DNA of 24,198 nt, from positions 1-24,198 of the forward strand of contig DATJQN010000264.1 in the NCBI GenBank assembly GCA_035505775.1, in the 5' to 3' direction. The stretch is from JAJXZP01 sp035505775 (GTDB taxonomy: Bacteria > Spirochaetota > Spirochaetia > Treponematales > Rectinemataceae). The notes beneath the pieces are model-generated. The model was not told the DNA's origin. It worked only from the letters and a program-made list of their open reading frames with translations, and searched no databases. Below are positions 14,993 through 20,609 of this stretch, one piece after another. The translations under genes and the position numbers were made by a program. Each line of letters opens with the position of its first letter. Position 1 is the first letter of the stretch.

Positions 14993-15237
14993 CGGGGTTC
15001 CTCTGCGGCTGAGATCACGGGGTGTCGCGCGAGCCGGGCGGGATGTCTTGGCTTTCCGGCGTGAACCTGCCGCACTCCGCATTGCAGCCACGGCGGCAAC
15101 GACGCGAAGCTGGGGAGGAAGGGAAGGCGCGGCGGGATCATCGGGCCCGTGTCGGGGCGGGGAACCTGCCAGCACTGGAACAAGACTGCGTTCCGCGTAC
15201 CGTCATTATTCAGCACCCAGTGAATAACTGTGCGATC
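14993..15237 (-). other. Long untranslated leader between the riboswitch and cobT
   Basis: About 245 nt separate the aptamer/expression hairpin from the cobT ATG. It contains a small hairpin (15213-15233) near its start and the cobT ribosome binding site near its end. An open frame of 75 codons (GTG 15216 to the TGA at 14991-14989, overlapping the cobT ATG as ATGA) crosses it. That frame has no visible family and no convincing ribosome binding site, so it is not called a gene. Confidence 0.5.
15213..15233 (-). promoter_or_regulatory. Leader hairpin downstream of the cobalamin aptamer
   Basis: Read on the minus strand, GCAC-AGT pairs with ACT-(GG)-GTGC around a TATTC loop: seven pairs with a two-base bulge. 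It is not followed by a U-run, so it is not an intrinsic terminator. It may be part of the riboswitch expression platform. Confidence 0.4.
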
Positions 15238-15254
15238 CCGCGCCCAGGGCGCGG
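15238..15254 (-). promoter_or_regulatory. GC hairpin abutting the aptamer (possible expression platform)
   Basis: CCGCGCC and GGCGCGG form seven perfect pairs around a 3-nt loop. On the minus strand its 5' arm (15254-15248) overlaps the segment that can close the aptamer's P1 stem with GGCGC at 15402-15398, so the two structures would be mutually exclusive. No U-run follows. Confidence 0.45.
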
Positions 15255-15405
15255 CGTACGGCAGGTCTCCTGGCTCGAAGACATGCTCATGAGTCCGGGC
15301 CTTCCCGCGTGCGCAGTGGCTCCGGACGAGCCTTTCGTCTTCTTACAGTGCCTGGGGGCGCGCCGGTTTCGGACCGGCTTCCCAATTAAGCCTTGCGGCG
15401 CCTGT
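15246..15405 (-). ncRNA. Cobalamin riboswitch (AdoCbl/B12 aptamer)
   Basis: Read on the minus strand the conserved elements occur in the canonical order. They are GGGAAG followed by CCGGT and AAACCGG (GGGAAG is the complement of 15378-15383), GCCCCCAGGCACTGTAA, GAGCCACTG (complement of 15314-15322), CGGGAAGG, and AGCCAGGAGACCTGCC (complement of 15260-15275). The strand and position place it in the 5' leader of cobT-btuFCD, where cobalamin binding would be expected to lower expression of corrinoid import and CobT. The ends are approximate: the likely P1 strands are 15402-15398 and 15252-15248, and the predicted transcription start is near 15407. Confidence 0.93.
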
Positions 15406-15413
15406 ACCGGCGC

Positions 15414-15443
15414 AGTCTACGCGAGGCCGGCAAATGCGGTCAA
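15414..15443 (-). promoter_or_regulatory. Promoter of the riboswitch-cobT-btuFCD operon
   Basis: On the minus strand TTGACC (15443-15438, 5 of 6) and TAGACT (15419-15414, 4 of 6) are 18 nt apart. The predicted start near 15407 coincides with the 5' end of the cobalamin aptamer. The -35 box lies in the left arm of the inverted repeat 15436-15483. Confidence 0.55.
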
Positions 15444-15483
15444 GAGGACAGGGCGGCCGCAGCGCTCCGCGGTCCTTGACCGC
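15436..15483. repeat. Inverted repeat carrying two divergent -35 boxes
   Basis: GCGGTCAAG-AG-GAC (15436-15449) is complementary to GTC-CTTGACCGC (15472-15483), with a 2-nt bulge and a 22-nt GC-rich centre. Each arm contains TTGACC pointing outward, one toward cobT and one toward cobU. The symmetry may simply come from two good -35 boxes, or be a shared operator. Confidence 0.7.
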
Positions 15484-15505
15484 CCGGGTACGTTCGCGAT
15501 ATCAC
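15476..15505 (+). promoter_or_regulatory. Promoter of cobU-cbiR-cobS, possibly leaderless
   Basis: TTGACC (15476-15481, 5 of 6) is followed after 18 nt by TATCAC (15500-15505, 4 of 6); ATATCA at 17 nt is the alternative. The -10 box ends 6 nt before ATG 15512, and no ribosome binding site lies between, so transcription probably begins at or next to the start codon. Confidence 0.5.
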
Positions 15506-15511
15506 GCACAG

Positions 15512-15994
15512 ATGCGGACCATGATCACCGGCGGCGTGAAATCCGGCAAGAGCCGCCATGCCCTGCTGCTCGCAGCCGAGTTTCCCGAGCCTCGCAGTTT
15601 CCTTGCGACGGCCCTCGCTTTCGACGAGGAGATGAGAGACAAGATCGAGCGGCACCGGAGGGAACGGGCGGGACGCTTCGAGACGATCGAGGAGCCGATC
15701 GACATCCACGAGAAGCTCCGTGAGAACATGGTCCTGGACTGCCTGCCGCTCTGGCTCAACAATCTGCTCCATTTCGGGCGGGAAGAGGATTTCGAACTGA
15801 TTCTCTCCACGCTGATCGACCGTCTTCCGCGGAACATCGTGATCGTCAGCAACGAAGTCGGAATGGGATTCATCCCTGCGGATGCGCTTTCACGCAAGTA
15901 TGGAGTTCTCCTGGGCCAGGCCAACGCCCGCGTCGCCGCAGCCTGCGACAGGCTCGTGCTCATGGTCGCGGGCCAGCCGCTCCGGGTGAAATGA
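15512..15994 (+). CDS. cobU: Adenosylcobinamide kinase / adenosylcobinamide-phosphate guanylyltransferase
   Basis: This bifunctional cytoplasmic enzyme phosphorylates adenosylcobinamide and then transfers GMP to give AdoCbi-GDP, the acceptor for the lower ligand. It has 160 residues, slightly shorter than typical CobU (~180). The P-loop is GGVKSGKS (7-14), the guanylylation His is His48 within IERHRRER, and the C-terminal block SNEVGMGFIPADALSRKYGVL is strongly family-specific. The start is ATG 15512, just before the first strand (MITGG); ATG 15521 is possible, and an upstream in-frame ATG at 15434 would begin inside the promoter inverted repeat. No ribosome binding site is visible. It is followed after 4 nt by cbiR. 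Confidence 0.93.
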   Translation: MRTMITGGVKSGKSRHALLLAAEFPEPRSFLATALAFDEEMRDKIERHRRERAGRFETIEEPIDIHEKLRENMVLDCLPLWLNNLLHFGREEDFELILSTLIDRLPRNIVIVSNEVGMGFIPADALSRKYGVLLGQANARVAAACDRLVLMVAGQPLRVK

Positions 15995-15998
15995 CAGC

Positions 15999-16691
15999 AT
16001 GCGCTACCACGTTCCGTCCTATCTGATACCCGGGACCTGGCTCGAAAACCTGAGACGGCTTGAAACGGCGGAATGGATATCGGGTGTCGAATTGCTCGTC
16101 TTCTCCTATGACGATGATGCGAAGTCGATCCTCAACCGCGAGCGCCATGGGCTCGCGGCCTGCACGCCCCGTTTCCGACTCACCCTTCACCTTCCCGATC
16201 CGCTCGAATCGCGGCACGAGGAGCTGCTCGAACTGAGCCTGCCCTTCACCTCGTCCTACGTGCTTCATCCTCCCGGCAGCATTCTCGAGATGGAGAGGTG
16301 GCTCCGGCTCGTGGAGGACTGGAGGGCGGCCTACGGCCCGAAGTTCCATCTGGAAAACACGGCCGGCGCGACCTTCGTCGCTGTCGAGGCGGCCCTGCCC
16401 GATATCGAGCTCTGCGCCGACTGCGGCCGCCTCCTTCTGGACGGCCACGATCCCCTGGGCTGGCTGGACGGACGCGCTTCGCGCCTGCGTCAGCTGCATC
16501 TCCATTCCGCGGCCGCCGGGCGCGACCATCTCCCGCTCCGGGCGGAGGAGCCCTGGTTGCGCAGACTTTTCCCCTATCTCGTGGCCTTCGCAGGTATCGT
16601 GGAATTGGAGCTGTTCTCGCTCGAGGCCGTGGAAAGGTCGCGCGATGCCCTCGGTGCGTTGAGCGCCATGGCGGCAGGAGAACTGCGGTGA
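15999..16691 (+). CDS. cbiR: Cobamide-remodelling phosphodiesterase CbiR (AP-endonuclease-like TIM barrel)
   Basis: The protein has 230 residues and no signal peptide. Its strand ends carry charged residues in the pattern of the xylose-isomerase/AP-endonuclease TIM barrel: GVELLVF (Glu31), LTLHLP (His64), YVLHPPG (His90), FHLENT (Glu119), CADCGRLLLDGHD (Asp141, His150), QLHLHS (His167, His169) and VELELFS (Glu203). These would be metal ligands. The size, fold and place between cobU and cobS match CbiR, first described in Akkermansia muciniphila, which hydrolyses the nucleotide loop of cobamides so that a different lower ligand can be attached. The match is from family memory and context, not alignment. 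It begins 4 nt after cobU and overlaps cobS by GTGA. Confidence 0.78.
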   Translation: MRYHVPSYLIPGTWLENLRRLETAEWISGVELLVFSYDDDAKSILNRERHGLAACTPRFRLTLHLPDPLESRHEELLELSLPFTSSYVLHPPGSILEMERWLRLVEDWRAAYGPKFHLENTAGATFVAVEAALPDIELCADCGRLLLDGHDPLGWLDGRASRLRQLHLHSAAAGRDHLPLRAEEPWLRRLFPYLVAFAGIVELELFSLEAVERSRDALGALSAMAAGELR

Positions 16692-17476
16692 CCGGCCCGC
16701 TGAGGCGCTGTCTGAGTGTCTTCTCTCTCGTTTCGCGGATTCCGCTGCGCCTCCAGCTTGAACCCGACCTGTCCCGCTCGGAATTCTGGCTGCCGCTGAT
16801 GGGGATTCCCGCTTCGCTTGCCGCCATCCCGGGGCTGCTGCTGTTCACGGTCCTCTTCGGCGACCCACTCCTCGCCGCGCTGGGAGGTCTGTTCTTCGAG
16901 TACTACCTTTTCAACGTGTTCCATCTGGACGGACTGCTCGATACCGCGGACGCCTTTACGGGTCAGGCCACGGCCGATCGGCGGCTGGCCATACTGAAGG
17001 ACTCCCGGATCGGTTCCTATGCCTTCTTTTTCGGGTTTTTTGCCCTGGCCGGGTCCGCTGCCGGGCTCGCCTCCCTGCTGCGGATTTCCACGCTGTCGGC
17101 GCTTGCGGCGCTTCTGGCCGCTCCGGTGGCCGGCAGGAGCGGCTGTGCCCTCGTTCCGCTCCTCCTGAAGCCGGCCAAGAGCGAGGGCCTCGGAGTTTTG
17201 ATGCATGGGTACAAGCTCCGGAGGCTTGCAGCGGGATGGCTTGCGGGCAGCGCCCCGCTCGGCATCGCCGCGCTGCTGTGCGGCAGGGCGGGGTTGTGGC
17301 TCTGCGCGGCCGGGGCCTCGCTGATCGGAGCGGGGGCTTCGGGTCTTCTGCTGTCGCGACTCTATCGGAAGGGTGTCGGCGGATTCACCGGCGACGCGCT
17401 CGGGGCGGCGGTCATCACGGGGGAACTGATCTGCATCCTCGCCCTCCTTGCCTTCGTCCGAGTCATTCCGATCTAG
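16688..17476 (+). CDS. cobS: Cobalamin-5'-phosphate synthase / adenosylcobinamide-GDP ribazoletransferase
   Basis: This inner-membrane enzyme joins AdoCbi-GDP to alpha-ribazole (phosphate), the last assembly step. It has 262 residues with many hydrophobic helices. Family motifs are FHLDGLLDTADAF (78-90), with the metal-binding acidic residues, DSRIGSYAF (105-113) and GVGGFTGDALGAAVITGE near the C-terminus. The start is GTG 16688, which overlaps the cbiR stop (GTGA) and has AGGAG at 16676-16680, 7 nt upstream. An open frame extending far upstream across cbiR is an artefact of GC-rich sequence. It is the last gene of the plus-strand arm; the next gene is convergent, 24 nt away. Confidence 0.95.
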   Translation: MTGPLRRCLSVFSLVSRIPLRLQLEPDLSRSEFWLPLMGIPASLAAIPGLLLFTVLFGDPLLAALGGLFFEYYLFNVFHLDGLLDTADAFTGQATADRRLAILKDSRIGSYAFFFGFFALAGSAAGLASLLRISTLSALAALLAAPVAGRSGCALVPLLLKPAKSEGLGVLMHGYKLRRLAAGWLAGSAPLGIAALLCGRAGLWLCAAGASLIGAGASGLLLSRLYRKGVGGFTGDALGAAVITGELICILALLAFVRVIPI

Positions 17477-17500
17477 GGCAGGGCAAGGCGCCGGCCCGGC

Positions 17501-17890
17501 TCAGCTCACCTTCTTGGCGTACAGCGGTGAGGTCAGGAGCTCCCGGCCATCGACCGTCAGCGTGATGCCCATGGTGCCTTCCCGCTCGATCGGGGTGTTG
17601 AGCAGGGTGAACACGCTGTGAACCACCCGCGAGGAACCCGAGAAATCCTGGACGACGGTCTCGCCATCTATGGCCTTGACCGGCTCGCCGCCGGTCGGGG
17701 CAGTGAAGGAGATGTGGATGCTGTGGCGCCCCGCTTCGTGGATGAAAAAACGGAGCCTGACGGCGAGGCACATGGAGGGATGCATCGCCGGGAAACGACG
17801 CGCATAGATCGTGTCGAAAGCCCCGACCACCGTGAGTTTTCCGTCGCTTTCCTGGGCGAAGTCGCACAACGTGAAAATGTCGGCATTCAC
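17501..17890 (-). CDS. Small DUF6941-type protein coupled to the diguanylate cyclase
   Basis: The protein has 129 residues, is soluble, and has no signal peptide or membrane segment. It starts ADIFTLCDFAQESDGKLTVVGAFDTI and continues in alternating beta strands (AVRLRFFIHEAGRHSIHISF, GTMGITLTVDGREL), resembling the uncharacterised DUF6941 family; this match is from memory. The function is unknown. The start is GTG 17890, overlapping the stop of the upstream diguanylate cyclase as GTGA, so the two are probably translated together. No other usable start lies near the family's first conserved strand. Confidence 0.7.
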   Translation of the reverse strand: MNADIFTLCDFAQESDGKLTVVGAFDTIYARRFPAMHPSMCLAVRLRFFIHEAGRHSIHISFTAPTGGEPVKAIDGETVVQDFSGSSRVVHSVFTLLNTPIEREGTMGITLTVDGRELLTSPLYAKKVS

Positions 17891-18972
17891 GGGGTCGCGC
17901 CCTTGCCCGCCGCCGGACCGAGCTCCCGTCGACTCTCCTCGTCGAGCGCCTCAAGCAGGTTCTGGCCGATGGACAGGAGCGTGGACTTGCGACGGTACAG
18001 ATCGCGGTCCGATTCGTCGAACAGCTCGTCGAAATTCACCTCGCTCGAGGTGTGCGCGCCCAGGGTGACCGAATAGGGGGGGACGTGCGCCTTTCCCGCT
18101 TTCTCGAGCAGCTTCTGGGCGCGTTCCCTCGCGATTTCGGCCTCTTCGGGATTCGTTGCAGGAAGCAGCACGAGGAATTCATCCCCGCCATAGCGGGCGA
18201 CACAGTCTGCATGACGGACCGCCTGCATCAGAACCTGTGCAACCGACTTGAGAACCTCGTCTCCGGCGGCGTGGCCGTGCTTGTCGTTGATGGCCTTGAA
18301 GCGGTCGACATCGGCCATGATCACGGACAGATCGCCGCCATAGCGCGCGATTCTCGTCGTCTCCCGCTCGATGGCCTTGGAAAGGCCGCGGCGGTTGAGC
18401 GCGCCCGTCAGCGGGTCCAGTTCCGAGAGGCGGCGCGCCTCCGCGAGGTAGTATGCTTTTTCGATGGCGATGGCAGTGAAGTCCGCGATCGTGGAGAGCA
18501 CGCGCATGTCGTAGGCAGTGAACGGCCTGCCGTCGAAGCGATTGATGAGTTCGATGACACCGAAGACTTTGTCGCCCGAACGGAGCGGAACGGCGATGAT
18601 CGACCTGGTGTCGAACCCGGTCAGCTTGTCGAGCCAATCGGACCAGCGCGAGTCCGAGGCGGCGTCTTCGACGACCGCGGGCGTCCCGTTCGACGCGACC
18701 CAGCCCGCGATACCCGAGCCGAGGGGGATTCTCATGCCGTGAAGGGCGTCCGCGGACTTTCCGACGACCAGCTTGAACACCAGCTCGGATCGGGCCGCAT
18801 CCACCAGCAGCAAGGACCAGTTCAGGGGACCGAAGAAGGTTCCGATGTGCTCCATGACCCGGTTGAGGACGCCGCGGATCGTTTTTTCCGCAACGATGCT
18901 CGTGCCGATCGACGAGAATACGGAAAGTCTGATGAGATCCTCAAGATCCGGTTCCCGGGAGTTCTCGGACAT
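17887..18972 (-). CDS. GAF-domain diguanylate cyclase
   Basis: This enzyme makes c-di-GMP from two GTP. It has 361 residues, is cytoplasmic, and has no transmembrane helix. Residues about 26-172 form a GAF sensor domain (WSLLLVDAARSELVF; GSGIAGWVASNGTPAVVED; IIAVPLRSGDKVFGVIELIN). Residues about 180-345 are a GGDEF domain with DPLTGALNRRG, DVDRFKAINDKHGH and an intact active site YGGDEF (261-266). An RHAD inhibitory I-site (253-256) sits exactly five residues before GGDEF, so product feedback is expected. No EAL or HD-GYP partner is in the window. ATG 18972 has GGAGG at 5 nt, and a good promoter lies at 18990-19018. Confidence 0.93.
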   Translation of the reverse strand: MSENSREPDLEDLIRLSVFSSIGTSIVAEKTIRGVLNRVMEHIGTFFGPLNWSLLLVDAARSELVFKLVVGKSADALHGMRIPLGSGIAGWVASNGTPAVVEDAASDSRWSDWLDKLTGFDTRSIIAVPLRSGDKVFGVIELINRFDGRPFTAYDMRVLSTIADFTAIAIEKAYYLAEARRLSELDPLTGALNRRGLSKAIERETTRIARYGGDLSVIMADVDRFKAINDKHGHAAGDEVLKSVAQVLMQAVRHADCVARYGGDEFLVLLPATNPEEAEIARERAQKLLEKAGKAHVPPYSVTLGAHTSSEVNFDELFDESDRDLYRRKSTLLSIGQNLLEALDEESRRELGPAAGKGATP

Positions 18973-18989
18973 TGATTCCTCCGCCTACT

Positions 18990-19018
18990 ACTATGCCGCG
19001 CCCCCCGGGCGCTTACAA
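18990..19018 (-). promoter_or_regulatory. Promoter of the diguanylate cyclase gene
   Basis: On the minus strand TTGTAA (19018-19013, 4 of 6) and CATAGT (18995-18990, 4 of 6) are 17 nt apart. The predicted start near 18983 leaves a leader of about 10 nt that just includes the GGAGG site. Confidence 0.5.
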
Positions 19019-19166
19019 GAGCGCACCGCGGCCGGCATGCGCAAGACCTTGGCCCCCGCCTTGCCCCTGCGCAGCTGCGTCGGTATCTTAACGACGGCTC
19101 CACCCGCGGGGATTCGGGCCCGGAACCGGCGGGGCCTCCAGGCTTGTGTCGAAAAGGGGGTGAGGA

Positions 19167-20456
19167 TTGAAGGGCGAGCGCAACAGGATAGGCGCGATTT
19201 CCCTCGGCATCGCGGCCGTCGGCTTCCTCGCGGTCAGCTTCCAGCCCTGGCTCGCCCTCGACCGAGTGCTTCTCTTGCCTGCGCTCAGCCTTAAGCGCCT
19301 GCTCTCCGCCTTCTTCGACGCCGCGCTCGTCGGCTCCCTCGCGGACTGGTTCGCGGTCAGTGCGCTGTTCCGGGACCCCCTCGGCCTCAGGCTCCCCCAC
19401 ACCAACATCCTGGCCAAGAACAAGGATGCGATCGCGGAGGCGGTGCCCCGATTCATCACCACCTTCATCAGCGACGACAAGATAGGTGAAGAACTCCATA
19501 AGCTGGATTTCGCCGCAAAGGTACGGGAGGCGCTCCGGGCAGGGGGTTTCCGGACGGAACTGCACGAATTCCTCAGGGTCCGCGCCTCGACCTATCTCCT
19601 GGGCTTCGGCGACCCGGAGGCCGACCGACGCGAGGGACTGAACAGTCTCGTGGGCCAGCTGTCGGAGTTCGCCTCCGAGCGGCTCGACGCCGCGTCGGCC
19701 TTCGCGGGTCTGCTTCGCTGGGCGCGTCGGGAGGAGTTCGATGAGCGCATCCTCGAGTCCATTGCGGATTTCGCCAGGACCGAAATCGGGAGAAACCGGT
19801 ACAAGCTCGCCGCGACCATAACCCCGATAATCAAACGAAACGCGGGTTGGCAGGGACTCTTCATCGGGCGCGGAACGATCGAAGGACTTCTGAGAGGGGT
19901 CGAAGACGAGCTCGGGCAACTGCGCGCGGATCGGAGCCATGAGCTGAGACGCTTCGTCATCTCGACGGTCGAACGCTACGCCGCCCAGCTTGCTGACGAA
20001 GTCGCCGATCCCTCGGACGAGCGGGGACGCTTTGCCGGGATGGTGCGGGAGGCTCTTCGCAAGGAAGGCTTTGTCCGCGGGCTCTCCGAATGGATCGCCA
20101 GCCTTCTCCGGACGCTGGGCCAGGACCTCACGAGCTCTGAAAGCGGCTTTCTGGGCGCCCTGGACAGGATCGAGGATTCCCTGGCGGAACGCCTGGGCTC
20201 CGACGATGAGTTCCGCTCCCGCTTCAACGCGAGCCTGGCAGACCTGACCCAGGGAATACTCACCCGATCGAAGCTTGTGGATTCGCTCACGGACTACCTC
20301 ATCGGGCTGCTGAAAGCGACCGACTCCGCGGTCTTCGTCGATCGCGTCGAGGAGGCCGTTTGGAATGACCTTCAGTATATCCGAGTGAACGGGGCCGTCG
20401 TCGGCGGTCTTGTCGGTCTCGTGCTCGCGTTTCTCGGCGCCCTGCTTCCGCAGTAG
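19167..20456 (+). CDS. DUF445 family membrane protein
   Basis: The protein has 429 residues, close to the usual length of this family. An N-terminal hydrophobic region (IGAISLGIAAVGFLAVS and ALVGSLADWFAVSALFRDP, which contains the family's characteristic Ala-Asp-Trp-Phe-Ala-Val block) is followed by LPHTNILAKNKDAIAEAV. A long helical middle region follows, then a C-terminal transmembrane helix (VVGGLVGLVLAFLGALL). DUF445 proteins have no firmly known function. The start is TTG 19167, supported by AGGGGG at 19155-19160, 6 nt upstream, and by the conserved N-terminal helix beginning immediately after. It stands alone, divergent from the diguanylate cyclase, with a terminator-like hairpin after it. 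Confidence 0.9.
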   Translation: MKGERNRIGAISLGIAAVGFLAVSFQPWLALDRVLLLPALSLKRLLSAFFDAALVGSLADWFAVSALFRDPLGLRLPHTNILAKNKDAIAEAVPRFITTFISDDKIGEELHKLDFAAKVREALRAGGFRTELHEFLRVRASTYLLGFGDPEADRREGLNSLVGQLSEFASERLDAASAFAGLLRWARREEFDERILESIADFARTEIGRNRYKLAATITPIIKRNAGWQGLFIGRGTIEGLLRGVEDELGQLRADRSHELRRFVISTVERYAAQLADEVADPSDERGRFAGMVREALRKEGFVRGLSEWIASLLRTLGQDLTSSESGFLGALDRIEDSLAERLGSDDEFRSRFNASLADLTQGILTRSKLVDSLTDYLIGLLKATDSAVFVDRVEEAVWNDLQYIRVNGAVVGGLVGLVLAFLGALLPQ

Positions 20457-20465
20457 CCCGTTTCG

Positions 20466-20488
20466 CTCGGGTAAACTGCCGACCCGAG
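20466..20488 (+). terminator. Terminator-like hairpin after the DUF445 gene
   Basis: CTCGGGT (20466-20472) and ACCCGAG (20482-20488) form seven perfect pairs around a 9-nt loop, starting 10 nt after the stop codon. It is not followed by a U-run, so it is not a classical intrinsic terminator. It may stabilise the 3' end or cooperate with another mechanism. Confidence 0.35.
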
Positions 20489-20574
20489 GCAAAGCCGCGC
20501 GCAGCCTGCCCGGCCCAGCCCTCCGCGCCTCGCTCCGTCCCGTCCCGCCCCGCATGCCTGATTCAAGCTGCGGT

Positions 20575-20603
20575 TTGCTCTTCCGGAATACAGCGATTAG
20601 AAT
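20575..20603 (+). promoter_or_regulatory. Promoter of the molybdenum hydroxylase operon, possibly leaderless
   Basis: TTGCTC (20575-20580, 3 of 6) and TAGAAT (20598-20603, 5 of 6) are exactly 17 nt apart. The -10 box ends 6 nt before ATG 20610. The GGGGGA in between is only one base from the ATG, too near for normal ribosome binding, so the mRNA may start at the ATG. Confidence 0.5.
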
Positions 20604-20609
20604 GGGGGA

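Noticed and set aside
14993..15175. 61-codon upstream extension of cobT
   Set aside because: It would translate the riboswitch leader. The family N-terminus and a good ribosome binding site support ATG 14992.
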